A DNA stretch of 55,808 bases, from NCBI GenBank assembly GCA_003427395.1, contig BFEA01000353.1, positions 663,081 to 718,888 of the forward strand, given 5' to 3'. The DNA comes from Chara braunii. Taxonomy: Eukaryota > Streptophyta > Charophyceae > Charales > Characeae. Within the stretch, counting starts at the first letter, position 1. Each line of letters starts with the position of its first letter. Of this stretch, positions 21,395 through 34,300 are shown piece after piece. A model generated the notes under the pieces. That model saw only the letters and a list, made by a program, of their open reading frames with translations, was not told the DNA's origin and made no database searches. The translations under genes and the position numbers were made by a program.

Positions 21395-22348
21395 ATTCCG
21401 TCCAAGCGGCGCGATCTTTTTCCTCGAGTGTGGTTCGCCACAAGAGCGACAGTCGCCTACATCACTTGTTTCTCCGTTTCAGTAGCCCACCCATCCTCAC
21501 TTCCTTCCGATCAGGCATTCTCCAACCTACCCACTATTGCTTCCATCCACCTGACCGCTCTCCTCGGTCCTTTCCACGGTACTCCCTCCCGGTCCTCGTC
21601 GAATCCTCCCTTCCGGCCAACCATCTTACATTCTCACCGCCCCCACCTTCTAAACTTGTCCCCCAGATTGCCCTCTTCGATCCCCTTCGTTCCCCCTTCC
21701 ATGACCGCCTTTATGAACTCCTGATCTAGATCAAGCCATTTGACTGTTTGTCTTCCATTCGTCCAGATTCTTCTACCCATCCGACCCCTCCCCCTCCCCC
21801 CCGCTACTTGTCACATATGCAGCTTACTCTTTCCAATACAGGCTCGCCTGTATCACACCCAGATCGTCTTCCCCCACAACAACCAGCACCTTTCCTGGCC
21901 TAGCGCCCCCCACATCTACTGGAGCCCTGCTTTAATTGTTGTCGTATTCTTTGCAGTCCCTCCCCTGCTACCTCCGCCACTAATTCGTCCTTGTTTGCAA
22001 TTGCTACCTGCCCCCTTCTCCCGTACCCCAAACATACCCCTCTTCGCTTACCTGCCTGATCCTCTTGCTCTATCATACCCGGGTCGCTCTAGCTGCCTCT
22101 CACCACCAGAGCGATGATAACTCCTGATACGACGACCTCTCGCCCAACCCGGACTGATCCACGGGAATCCAATTTTTTTGTTACTCACCCCCCTTCCAAC
22201 CTACCCCCCTCTCCCTCCCTCCCCCCCGGGCCGATTATCCCCCTACATTATCCGACCTGACAACACAGAGCAAGGGTGGACGGATCTGACAGTTGAAAGA
22301 GAGTAGGAGAGGACTGGTTCTCCGTAGTGGAAGAAAATGGCATCCCCA

Positions 22349-25059
22349 ACCCAAAGCGCGGGCACAATAAACCAAAACATTGTGGAGAAGTGCATCAGTG
22401 TAATCGACAACGAGGCTGTCAATTTTTTGATAGACAAGACAAAGGTTCAAGGAGGTTCAAGGCATACAAACCATGGAGATACAAAGGATGAATGACAAAG
22501 AAGAGGAAATTATTAATTGGAAGTATCCGGAAGAGAAAGTGGCTGAATTGGATGATCTGCATGAAAGGCATGACGTAGTTTTTAACTTTGCACGCAATGG
22601 AGCAGAACTTCAACCAGCAGAGAAACAGAAATGGGTCATAGAAACAATCAAGAAAGAACTGAAACTCAAACAATCGGGAGAGACTTTCACTTTGCAAAAC
22701 CTGGGTAGAAATAACATCTTGGCATTGTTTATCCGGGAGGATCACGCAAAAGCTGCGGCTGAGATGCAGTCCAAAAACTGCAACGGCTCGGTATGCACGA
22801 TCACCAAGTGGAAAAAAATGACCGCACAGAGATAGAACCCAGTGTTTACTGTCTCCTACAAACAGACTCTGCTCAAGGAAAACTTTTGGGTCCAATTCGA
22901 TAACATCCAACCGGGTTTCCACGGTTTGCTGGTGGACAGGTTAGAAAGACAGTACCCAGCGAACAAGATCCTCGACTGGATCCTGCCAACACCAGACTTC
23001 CTGGCCCCGCACTGTGGTTCCATCATCGCGGTGCTGGAAGTCAAGACAGACAACCCCCCGGTTTTTCCACAGACTTGGAAGCTTCAGATTGAAAGCAGAG
23101 TCGTGGAGATCAAAGTATCAACTAAGACCTCCCCGATCTGCTTTAGGTGTAGGGAGCGGGGACACATGGGAACAGACCCAAACTGTCCCAAATTTCCGAA
23201 ACAGCCGAAAGAACGCAAACTCCTCCGTAATATGCTGGTAGAGGTGAAAGTTGCCCCAGGAATTTGGTTTGTTGCTGATAGCAATTACAATGGTTGGGTG
23301 TTTGACGATAACCTCGAGGAACCAGATTGGGTCTGGCACTATGCCGACCAGGAATCCACAGTCAAGAAACCAAACATCTTTCCTTCGACAAATATCAGAT
23401 GGCAGAAAAAAGTCACGGGAAAAGTGACAGGCAACCCAACAAGGATCAATATTGATCCTCTAATTGACTCGCGGGTGATCAGGGAAGAGAAAGATAGAAC
23501 TTGCTGTGGGATTTGGATGCAGTAAGGGAACAAGCAGTTCTGGAATTCAACAAGGAACCAACCAGTTTCCGGAGCATGCTGAAAAGTCTGGAACAGACAG
23601 TGCTCCCAATGAAAAATGGGGCATAAGCAGATAACAAATGGACGTTGGACAACGAGGGGGCGCAAGAGATCCAAGAGGGGGGGCTTAAGAGGTGGAGGGC
23701 TACGGACGCAGGAGGGAGAGAGGGAGTGATAACTACCCCCACCGGGAAGGAGGAAGAGGACAAGATAACAGATTCGAGGGGACGGGATCCGAACAGACGA
23801 CAGGGGGAAGTAACATCGAGGGTGGAAGCTCTGTGACGGACAGTGAGGTGGACTCCCAACGGTCTCTGCAATGGCTCAAGGACTATGTGGAAAGGGTTAA
23901 AAGGGAAAGGGCGCATGCGTTCGACATTCGTGTGGCATGTCTGAAACACGCTGAAAGATCTCAGATAAGTGGCAAGAAAGGGTTGATCGGTGGAATGGGG
24001 TGCTCCGACAATCAATTCGATGCTCTCAGGAAGGTTAAAGCTGAAGAATTATCAGAATACATAGCGTTTTGGTATGCTGAAAAGAAGAGAGCAAGGGAAC
24101 AGGGGCTGAAAGACGAGGACATAACTGTTCCGGACGCTAAAGACGAATTCCAAGATCTATGCCCTAAGAAATGGAAGTCCGGGATAAGCTAGAAAAAGAA
24201 GGATCCTGAATTGATGCAGGTGGAGTCTGACGAAGACTCAGGTCGCACGCTGTTGGAAAAAGAAGTTGCCACAAACGGATAAACTGAAAAAATTGAACAA
24301 GGAATACGCCCCAGAATTCACTACGATCACATATATAGCTAGAAATGAGGCACCTTTGGTAGTGGAGACAGCGCGGTCATTACGACTAACGCTGATGAAC
24401 ATCCGCCCACTGATTGCAGCAAGGTACATGGAAAAAATAGATGAGTGGAAGATCGCAACGGATGTGTCATTTCAGATCCCTTGCTTCGAGGAAGGACAGA
24501 ACGTGGCAGACATTCTCTAGGAGAAGATAACGACGGAATTCTCGTTGGGAGTGTACGACTCAGTATTGTACGAGTCGGACCAGGAGGACACTCTCCACAG
24601 GCCTTCTCACCCCTAATCGTCAAACTATCGACGATTCCAAAGTTGAGAATAGGGATGAGAATGAGATGCTGGCGGACGGTAACAACGGTGTCATATAGTG
24701 TTTTGGCGGGTTCGTGTTTACCGGCAGAACTGACAGCAGTCTCCGTCGCCCATCTTGTCACTTCAGGGATGCTGGAGGGGGAGGGGGACCTGGATGCGAG
24801 AGCTTACCCAGTGGACTGGGACAGGTTTTACAGAAGCGATGATTCGGATGACGATCTGCATAAATGGCACTTGGACGATGAAAAGGACGACGATGATCGA
24901 GTAGTGGAGCAGGGTAGAACCAACAATGAGAATGAGGGACCGCATAAAATAGTCGAACAGGGAACGACTGCGCTTACAGGGACAGGACAGGCCACGGAGG
25001 GGTCAGGCTCTGGGGATGACCCAATGGGTGTGGATACGGGGGGAGGCGCACCGTCGTAG
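22349..25059 (+). pseudogene. LINE B ORF1: gag-like RNA-binding protein with CCHC knuckle
   Basis: The best start is the ATG at 22349 (MASPTQSAG), followed by a frameshift near 22490. The next frame (22473-22833) is a compact alpha/beta region. After one in-frame TAG at 22833 it continues (22842-23525) with the RNA-binding part and the knuckle CFRCRERGHMGTDPNC at 23139-23186 (C-x2-C-x4-H-x6-C). A second frameshift around 23520-23690 leads to a charged C-terminal tail (23692-25059) with an acidic cluster near 24840-24900 and further stops. ORF2 starts 52 bases after the final stop. In related LINEs the product binds the element RNA. Multiple stops and shifts make it non-functional. Confidence 0.85.
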
Positions 25060-25110
25060 GTTTGATCCCTATAAAGTTACAGTCACGACTGGTCTGAGAG
25101 TATAACGAAG

Positions 25111-28100
25111 ATGGCAGAGTTCATGAGATTGGGGAATGAGAGGGTGAATCGAGAAGACTGGAAGTACCAAGGGATTATCATTCGTTGTTGGAATATAAAT
25201 GGACTGGGTAATGTCATAGACAAAGAAGAAAAATGGAATGACTTAGTTAAAGGACTTGCAATAAACAACAAAACGCTAGCAGACATTATACTGCGTAATG
25301 TCATAGACAAAGAAGAAAAATGAAATGACTTAGTTAAAGGACTGACAGTAAACAACAAAACGCTAGCAGACGTTATAATGCTTCAAGAAACCCATCTTTC
25401 CTTTTCTCCAGAACATAATAGGATCAGAAAATGTGTAACAAGGAAACTGGGAGGTATTAAGGAGAAAATTTGGCCAGCGGATAACACTTCGAACACGAAA
25501 GGCACAACCATTTCGATCCCCAAGTCCTCGCGCTTTTATATGGCAGGAAGTGTATTGAATAAGGAAGTTGATCTCCACAAGGGTAGGTGGTGCTTCATGC
25601 ACCTCAAATGGAAGGAGGAAGATTTTTTTCTCATTAATATATATGCCCCAAATAATCCAGCAGAAAGAACATCCTTTGTAGCGAACTTGGGCAGCATGCT
25701 TCTGCCTCTAACATCGTGTATAGTGGCTGGTGATTGGAATGTCACCCTTGACCTCGTGACAGATCGCATATCTCGATCTTCCAACGCATATAACGCGCAT
25801 GAGGCGGTACCAATCCAGAAACTGATGATAGATCATGGGCTGGTGGATCCCTTCAGAACCACACATCCCACCTCGAGATCCTTCTCGATAGTCAAAAAGA
25901 ATCATGCCCATCATACAGCCTTCTCGCGAATAGATTACTTCCTGGTATCTGAGACAATGATGGGGGCGGTGAAGAAGGCAGAGATCTTACCTCTAACTCC
26001 ATACCCATGACTGGACCACAAACCTATTGAATTAACTATCAGCTTTGAACAGTGCGTGAGAAAAGGGGCCAACTTCCACAAATTAAATAATTCCTTCTTG
26101 CTAAGCTAGGCCTTCCAGGAAGGGATACAGGATTGTTGGCAGGAGCAGAGACGCACCCGTCTACCCACTCATGATCGAGGGGAGTGGTTCCAGGAAAGTT
26201 ACTCTACCCTCACGAAGACAGCGGCAGGGATATCAAGAAAACTAACTTTCATAAGAAAACAAAGGAGATAAAATCTTGAATAGGCACTGAAGATTGCAAA
26301 GTCCAATCTGAGCGACACCCCGACCTCCACGTTGTACGCTGGTATATTCAAGAAAGCACGGGAAGAGTTAGCTATGTGGAGGTGATGGGATTTAAAAGGC
26401 TTGCAAATAAGAGCCACAATGAATGAATATGAACTTAATGAATCAATGTCGAAAAACTTTTTCGCCCGCATCAAAACCAACTCGAGAGTGACCACTATAA
26501 AAAAATTGAAAACTCTTAGAGATCCGGAAGTGATAGCGGCTACTAGCGAGGGGGTGTTGGGAATTGCAAAAGACTTTTACCAAGATTTGTACTAGACCAA
26601 AACTCAAACACCTACTCCACATGGCATAAAAGAAGCAAGACAAAGAATGTTACAGTATCTAGAACAAACGATGTCAACAGAGCAAGCGGAAGCCTTAGAT
26701 AAACCTTTAACGTTGGATGAACTTTTTCAAGCCCTCAAGAGCATGAACAATGACAAGTCACCGAAGATCGACAGGTTAACAAAGGAATTCTGGAAAAAAT
26801 TATGGTCACTCTTAGGGGGGGACTTAATGAACTTCTACAAGGACAACTATGACAAAGGGGGTTTGGGCAGTTTTTTGAGTAACAGTGTCGTCACAGTGTT
26901 GTACAAAAAGGGAGACAAAGAGGACATTAGGAACTACAGACCAATCTCATTATTAACGCTCCCCTATAAAATCCTAGCCAAAACCCTTGTCACCAGAATC
27001 ACGAACTTAACAGATAAATGCTTCCACTTTGACCAGACGGGATTCATCCCTGGACGTTACATATTGGATAATGTATTGACCCTAAATGAAACAGCAAACA
27101 AAGCCAGAGAAAGGGGGATAAACACAACCATACTTTTCTTTGACTTCGAGAAGGCTTATGACCAAGTCAATTGGTCCTTCATGGATGCAAGTATGGAGCG
27201 AATGGGGGTGGGACCTAGCTTTAGGAAATGGATCAGAATCTTGTACAACGATGTCACAGGATGTGTACAAGTAAATAGGTTCTTGTCGGAAAGTTACCCA
27301 ATCTCCCGCTCAGTCCGGCAGGGGGACCCGCTCGCCCCCTCGATCTTTCTTTTTGTAATGGAAACCATTGCTTCATTCCTACGAAAAGACCCCTCCATCC
27401 ATAGGCTTCCAGAGGTTAATGTGGGGTCGACGCATCACATGAAGTTCCCGACAGTGATCATGTTTGCAGATGACCTGACGATTTTGATTAGAGTCTCCGA
27501 TTCCTCGTTTAAGACATTGGCCAAGGCAATGAAAGCCTTCAGATTGGCGTCAGAAATGAGGATTAATTGGAAAAAGACCATAGGGTGGTGGCTTTTCGAT
27601 GAGGATCTTCCTCATCTGCAAGGGCCAGAGGCCACTATGACATAGGAACTGTCGGATACCCCTACTCGCTACCTAGGCATCCTCATGACTAGGGAGGGTC
27701 TGGCGCCCCAGATGACCCATAACATGCTAGCCAAACAGATAAATAAGCTAGGGAGATGGGGGAACATGTTCACGTCGCTGATTGGTAGAGCCCTAGTGCT
27801 CAACACGTCTGTGTTTTCCATGATGTGGTATATAGCCTCGATATGGACGATTCCGGATAACTCAATAAAGGAGCTCAACCACACAACCAGGACTTACTTA
27901 TGGACAGGTAATCCCAACAAAAAGGGGTGCATCCCCAAGATCGCATGGCAATACATCACTAGGAAGCCGTTACATGGGGGCCTAAGGATTATAGACCCCA
28001 AATGTGAGACGAAAACCCTCCAAGCCAAATGGATAGTCAAACTCTTTATGAAACCAGATACGGCATGGAACAAACTGGCTCTAGACAGCATAAGAGCCTT

Positions 28101-29685
28101 GGCTCCAGTGGCGTCGCCAGAAAATATAACCGGTCTGTTTTGGTTAATGAACAAGGAATCGAACTTGAAAACAGGAAGGAGAAGACTAAGGAGAGAATCT
28201 GAATTGACCATAAATAGACGCTCCGTACCGTATTGGTCGGCACTGATCCGGATCTGGAGAGAAAATTTACCAAAAAAGACCAACAGAATGAAATCCAGAA
28301 ATGAGGTTTTGAGACAGCCGCTGTTCGGCAATGAGTGGCTGAAAGACCAAAGCGACAATCCCCTATTCTTAGATCACAAATGGTTGTCATGGGTGAAGAA
28401 CGATGTATGGACAATTAGCCACTTGTGGAACGAAGATAAGAAAGAATGGGTGACCGAACAGGACCTGAGCGCACGATTGAAGGGCTGCCACAGACGAGGG
28501 CTTAACCTCCAGTATATCATCAATCACATCCCTCAAGAATGGAAAGATATTTTGAAGGAAGCGTTGCCCTGGAAATGTGGGGAATGGGGGGTTAAAGTGC
28601 AAGAGTTTCCACTTTCACTTGCTTTCCAATTTTCGCACTTACAATCGGGATCAACCACCAATGCCATCTTTACCTCTTTCCCAATCTCTTAGTCCAAGCA
28701 GGGCATGCTGACAATACTCAATATGGATGTGGAAACAACAGTTATGAATTTCTTCTTGCTTAGGAAAATAAGGGTTTTAGGCTCATGGCCCAAGGCTATC
28801 TTCCGACCGGACACGGCAGTGCACAACCTGGAATTCGACCCGGTAGAGTGGGGATGGAAGCCGGATAAGGAAAAAAACATTAAGATGCATGTCCCCATAC
28901 AGAACTACACAGTCAAACTGGGATACAAACTCTTGTTGAAAACAAAAGACCCAGATCCGGTGATCAAAGCCAGATGGCAGAAACAAATAGGCCAAGAAGC
29001 TGACAAAATCACACAGATCCTGTAGAAGAAATTTAAGACTATCAGACCGATTAAAATTAGAAGCCTTCAGTGGCTTATCGCTTACGTGGCGCTGCCAGTA
29101 AATCAATGGCTCCATACACGACGTCGCAGAAACGACCCCTCTAGCTCCGACTTATGCTCTATCTGTACAGAAGGGGTACAAGAAAACCTGGTACACTGTT
29201 TAATCCACTGCAGTGAGGCGACGGATTACTGGGTACGTGCCTCAACTTTCTGGGACTCCCTTTTCCACACTTCCTTCCCCGAACAGCCCATCCAAATTCT
29301 TCTCTGGACTAACATTCCTGACCTGCTCAGGAAGACGGAAAAATTATGGTTTGGTATGATCAGGAAGGCGACGTTATGGGTTATCTGGAAAGAAAGATGC
29401 TGCAAAACCATCGAAAGGCTATCCAACCCAAGAGAGAAGTTATGAGGGGAGATGAGAACCATGCTACAGGCGGAAATTCTGTGCAAATGGCAGAAGCTAA
29501 AACAGTGGATGCCCGAAGACGTGGATCTGCGAGAAAAGGCTAAGAAAAAATTTACCCAGCTGTGGCTAGTGGATGGTAAGGTGGATGAGCTACGGAACGA
29601 TCGAATTTACTGGAAGGACTGGCACAATTCAGAGGTAGGCAGGAGAGTTCAGGCCGAGCATGCAACGGATGGGCAATTGAGTTGA
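25111..29685 (+). pseudogene. LINE B ORF2: endonuclease, reverse transcriptase and zf-RVT
   Basis: One reading frame spans the whole stretch. Endonuclease: CWNINGLG (about 25190), LQETHL (25381), INIYAPNN, AGDWNVTLD, SRIDYFLVS and LDHKPIEL. Reverse transcriptase from about 26647: DKEDIRNYRPISLL, IPGRYILDN, motif A FFDFEKAYDQVNW (Asp at 27142), motif B RQGDPLAPSIF, motif C FADD (27466-27474, both Asp present). Then RYLGIL, TYLWTGNPNKKG, EVLRQPLFG, LEFDPVEWGW and a zf-RVT finger LCSICTEGVQENLVHC (about 29140-29200). Eleven nonsense codons (25321, 26008, 26107, 26269, 26281, 26383, 26593, 27643, 28690, 29023, 29443) break it, but no frameshift. The protein would nick DNA and copy the LINE RNA at the nick. 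Confidence 0.93.
25211..25384 (+). repeat. In-frame 87-bp tandem duplication in the LINE B endonuclease
   Basis: atgtcatagacaaagaagaa starts at 25211 and again at 25298, and the copies run side by side for 87 bases (29 codons). The second copy has TGA where the first has TGG. The duplication lies between CWNINGLG and LQETHL, so it separates two catalytic motifs by 29 extra residues. Confidence 0.9.
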
Positions 29686-30498
29686 AGGGAGTAAGGGGCA
29701 CCAGGTTCAAGAACAAAGGCCAAGAGGGGAGACAAGGAGGATTAAGACGGGGGCGGGAGGAAATATCCCAGGCCGGCTACAGACGCTGCAAAATGGGCAC
29801 ATAACAGAAAAGGGTGAGGGCAGCAAGAGGGGACGCACGTGCCGACTTAAGACGGAGCGGATAATCCCCTACATCAATGCTGGACAGACTACATACAGTA
29901 CAACAGGAAGAGAAAAAGTGAGGACTACATTGGGCTCGTAATCATTAGGCCATCTCCAGAAGGAAAGGTTTTACGAGGTGGAATAAGGGAGGGTTTAAGG
30001 TAAGGGTTTTAGGGTCTTAAGGATCAGGTTTCATGTCAGGGACTGTATGTTCTAAGGAGTTGAAAAACTGAATCAGATTAAGATAGTTGTCTCAGGTGGA
30101 GCACAAGGCAGACGGGGTAAAGGTCGGACTGGACCAGACGTAACAAGGGGGAGGGCGCTAAATATATGCCGAGCAACTCTAGGGTAAAAGGGAGTACACG
30201 TAGGGGAACATAGTGAGGGGTAGGGAGCAGGGAAAGGGCTAGACCTTTTCTTGGTTTACGGACCCTATTTGGCAGATCTGCACTGCACAGCAGACCTGAG
30301 AGGGAAAGGTATAGCAAGGCAAGCTGACAGTCAATCCTCCATGCGAATGGAGTAATCAATGCTGATCAGGGGTCCTTCGGCCATGCGGAAGGAAGCGTGT
30401 GTTTGTAAGGATGATGTATTACTCTTTTGACTTGCCGGTGGAATAGGAACCGGACTGATGCTCCCCATAATGGAAAAGGAGCCGGGGCCATAAGGTCC

Positions 30499-30537
<39 letters not shown>
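29686..30537 (+). other. LINE B 3' UTR and poly(A) tail
   Basis: Non-coding after the ORF2 stop. The segment 30250-30500 is homologous to the 3' UTR of LINE C (gagtaatcaatgctgrycag, gactgatgctccccataatgg). It ends in an uninterrupted poly(A) at 30501-30537, which marks the 3' end of the retrotransposon. Confidence 0.85.
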
Positions 30538-30540
<3 letters not shown>

Positions 30541-30756
30541 CAGAAGACCATCTGGTATGCCACACCACAAGTCACGCTTCAAATCAAACAGAGCAGTGAT
30601 GCTTTAACAGACATCCACAACTATCAAGGTATCAACAGATCGATGCCGCCTGACATGGACGATTTACGCACATGCCCGTGGTCAGTTGTATGTGTTTATT
30701 ATGGACAATGCCAAGCAGATGGAGTCTGATGGGAAAAAAAAAAAACACTCCAGAAG
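30538..30756 (+). mobile_element. Short poly(A)-tailed insert between 10-bp direct repeats
   Basis: CTCCAGAAGA occurs at 30538-30547, straight after the LINE B poly(A), and at 30747-30756, straight after a second A12CA tail. The 199-bp body between them is not recognised. It may be a SINE-like retroposon, or a target duplication rearranged with LINE B. Confidence 0.45.
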
Positions 30757-30985
30757 AGAACCCCAGCCCCTTATCCTGATCCATTGGGGACCAAGCACTC
30801 CGCTACCTGGGAATCATGGTCAACAAAGATGGCACATGGTCAAGGATGGGACAAAACCTAATTGCGAGGGCAATGTCACGACTGGACCCATGTAAAAATG
30901 CTCAGGCATCTCTAATTGGGAGAGCACTAATCATCAATACGGCTATCTTCTCCACACTGTGGTACATGGCCTTTTGCAAACATCA
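30757..30985 (+). pseudogene. LINE F: small reverse-transcriptase fragment
   Basis: Plus-strand RYLGIMVNKDG (with a frameshift before it) and SLIGRALIINTAIFSTLWYM correspond to RYLGILMTREG and SLIGRALVLNTSVFSMMWYI in LINE B. It is cut on both sides. Confidence 0.8.
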
Positions 30986-30993
30986 GCAACGGG

Positions 30994-31240
30994 GAGGAGA
31001 GAGCGTGCTGATAAGAGCAGACACTCCCTCTACACTCCCGTACTTGGATGGCTCCGTTCCATTGGTGGGGAGCTGCACCTGCTGGAAACCGGGTCCAGCG
31101 TCCCTTGACATCATATACCGGAGCCTTAAACAAAAGAGTTACTTGAATTGTATGCAGAACACGTGGTTATGTCATATGTTAGCGGATCTTGTGTCTCTGT
31201 GGCTGGTGTACCCTTTGACAAGGAGGTACACTCAATGATC
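30994..31240 (-). other. LINE 3' UTR fragment of the G type
   Basis: Minus-strand 3' UTR sequence with the block attggtggggagctgcacct (about 31062) also present at about 31412 (LINE G) and 9374 (tail H). A stem-loop (30999-31007 with 31022-31030) matches those at 31352-31393 and 9317-9343. The remainder to 31240 is unassigned. Confidence 0.6.
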
Positions 31241-31249
31241 CTGATTTGC

Positions 31250-31305
31250 AATTGAAGGCAAAAAATTCGGGGTTTTTCACCGCGTCGCTACGTTGCAAGT
31301 GTTAG
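31250..31305. mobile_element. Truncated copy of the 7033-7424 MITE
   Basis: gaaggcaaaaaattcggggt and the next 30 bases match the complement of the right end of the MITE at 7033-7424 (ggaaggccaaaaattcgggg, then cgcgtcgctac). Only about 55 bp remain. Confidence 0.65.
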
Positions 31306-31321
31306 CCCTGTACCTTGCCAC

Positions 31322-34300
31322 TTTTTTTTTTTTTTTAACAAATCACGTGGCGTCAGGTAGGAGTGAAGATACGAGCATGCACTCCTACCTGACTTATCGG
31401 GGCTCCATTCTATTGGTGGGGAGCTGCACCTACTGGAAACCGGGTCCAGCGTCCCATGAGAAACAATGAAGGACCGAGGTACAACACAAACTGGGAACCG
31501 GGCCCAGCGTCCCTTCTGATCAGTGCAGTGGGAAATCTGCAACTGAGTGTTGAGTCTTGTGCCTCCTCACCCTGAGAGGGCGCCAGATATACGTATCTTC
31601 CTAGCACTTAATCACACTTGTTCTTGAGAAAGGTTGACCCCAACATTCACAGACAATGCAAGGGATTTTCCAGATCATTCGTACGCATACCACGACCTGA
31701 GAACTAAGCAACGGTTCAAGAGAGGGAAGGGATCAGGGAAATCCCACAGAGGTCTTAAAGGTACAGTAGGATCAACATTGCTCCAGTCATTGAAGGCCAG
31801 ACTGTAGTTCCTTGGGATCTCCTCTTGGGTGTTCTCTTTTGTTCCTTCCCACTTCATCCATCCCAATCTCCCTCCCTGGTCCCCTCCAAGCCGATTCTAA
31901 TTGAATGTTTTGATATGATGCAATATTTTTTTTTCTAATGATAAAAATTGTAATTTTTCCTTAAGGAACTCCCATTTGATAGTGATCTCTGTTTGGATCT
32001 GTTGTCTGATAGTATCAGTGGATTTAGGGGCATCTAGGTGAGCACCTTCCATTTCATGAGTACACCTTCGTAATCAGATCGCCCGCATGACAGTTCGCCT
32101 TCCGATTATGAATAGGTTCAGAGTGAAAGCATCTTCCTGGTTCGGATTCCAGGATTCCAGGAGGAGGGTCTTCCAATTTCAGGGCCAAGGGAGGGATGTT
32201 CCTAACTGGCTCCAAATCCTATCCCACCAACGCCATAGCCAAATTGATCCTAGGCATCGCAAAAAAATGTGTTCTATAAGTTTTCGGTATGAGTTATGGG
32301 AAGGCTGATTTGCAGAACTTACACCACGGAAGGGATATTCCTTTTCGTTCCAACGATGTTTTATCGATGACCCAGTCGTTTGTAGGGAGACAACAATGGG
32401 CAATTTGCCATTGCAGCGATGCTACTTTAGCTGGTCTGGATTTAATAGAGTGAAACCACTTAATAGAGTGCAATTATTCTTTACTTACGTTTAGATGCTT
32501 CGTCCAACGATCTTCTATTTTGTCTTTTAGGTTTATCTTAGGACGAAGCATCATATAGGTAGACTTCACTGACAGGGTGTGAAGTGTCCTTACGTAAGAG
32601 CGCCCTGTACCATTTGAGGAGGACCAGATCCAACAAACTCGATCTAAAGGGAGATGAGAGATGGGTGTGTCTGGTTTGAAATCAAACCAGCTTTCCTTAA
32701 TCATAAGGACTCTGATTCTGAAACTCTATTTGCTTTGACCCACCCAGTGTGCTCTTGTGATCTAGCCTTGAGGAAACCATCCTCCCGTAGATCAAAGATA
32801 GATATAAGAATATCCCCTGTATTGCAGACTTCAATTACATTTCTCACTATCCCTTGTTGATCGATGATGGATACCAGTCGTTTGGGATAAACTTTGGTTC
32901 ATTTCTCAGGATTCTGACCCAGTCTAGGGGAATTATATCAATTAATTGTTCTATAGCTTCCTTTTGATGATGGCAATATCTTAATCTCTCCTGGAGGGTC
33001 GGTAGATCAATCCAATCCTTGTTCTCAACGTTCCGGACGTCTCTAATGCGTGTGACTCCTTTCTTAATCCATCATTTCCATGGTGAGTCCGAACAGTTGA
33101 GGGTCCACCCTTGAGAATCCCTGATAAATGTATTGTTAAACAATGGTTGTTGGCAGACCTCTTCCCATCTCTCAGGAGCTATCTTGTCTGGGAGAGACAA
33201 TTTCCTCCAGTTTTTAATCAAGTTTATCCAAAATGGGTCCCTGACAATATCTGTCTTGGCTGCTTGTCGGTCGGACAATTTCAGGTGATGGGGTTCTAAT
33301 GTGGTGCTCCTCAGAAGCGACCAGGAGCGGTTTTCCAACCACATGAGTGGATCCACCTCCTCTGAAGTGGGTGGAGCTAGTCTTCTTATTTGCTCACCTG
33401 TCAGTTTACTCCAAGGGGTCTGGTGATTGAATAAGAGGCGTTTTAACCATTGAATGGACAGGGCCATAGTCTGGGTAGCGAGGTTTATGATGCCTAGGTC
33501 ACCTCCGGCTTTGGGCTGGATTATAGAAAGTCATGCCACCCTACTAATGGCATTTTCACATTCATGATTTCCTCGCCAGAGGAAGACAACCAATTGTCGT
33601 TGAAAAACCTTAATGGTTGTTTTGTCCAAAGGCCAGATTGCTGATTTATACCAGATTGAGGCCAATACCACATTGTTAATGGCTAACGTCCTGCCAGTAA
33701 CGAGGTATGTTTGTCCCTCCATAGCTCCAATTTTGAATGTGTTTGTTGTAAAATCTCAGCATTGTTAGATAAGGGTTTGTCAAATGCTGAGAGAGAGATC
33801 TCTATGACTCTGATAGGTGTTTCAGGAGGAAGCCATTCGATCAATGGTCGTTTTGGAGGCCTTACTCCTTGATAATGAATCCACCATTCCAGCGTTTTAT
33901 TCCCCCAATTTACCTTCATATCTGAGAGTTTGCAAAATTCATCTATGATTTTTTTTATTGTTTTTAGATTCTCTTGAGACGCATCAACCATCAAAGAGAG
34001 GTCATCAGCAAACAGGGAACAAATAGGGATTGCTTCCTCTGTGATGGATGACACTTGGATACGCTTAATATCTTTGTCCTGTCGGAGGTTAGCAACCAGG
34101 GTTTTCATGCTTATTACGAAAGTGAGTGGCGCAATTGGGTCACCTTGCCTCACATTCCCATTAACCATCACGCTTGTTGTTGTTTTATTATGCAATATTT
34201 TAATCCATCGTTTAAAGTTTGAGCCAAAATTGAGTTTTTCTAGGCATTTATCTAGAAAAAAACAGTCGACGTGATCGTATGTTTTTTCAAAATCTATAAA

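Larger units (their letters stand above)
20847..22348. other. Pyrimidine-rich low-complexity DNA
   Basis: Strongly C/T-rich on the plus strand, with runs of ccatccatcc and ctccctccctcc. Long proline- and serine-rich frames arise from this bias and show no domain. No gene supported. Confidence 0.6.

Noticed and set aside
20843-21724. 293-residue proline/serine-rich plus-strand ORF
   Set aside because: It translates C/T-rich repeats and the poly(C) run; the opposite strand and other frames are equally open, and no domain is present.
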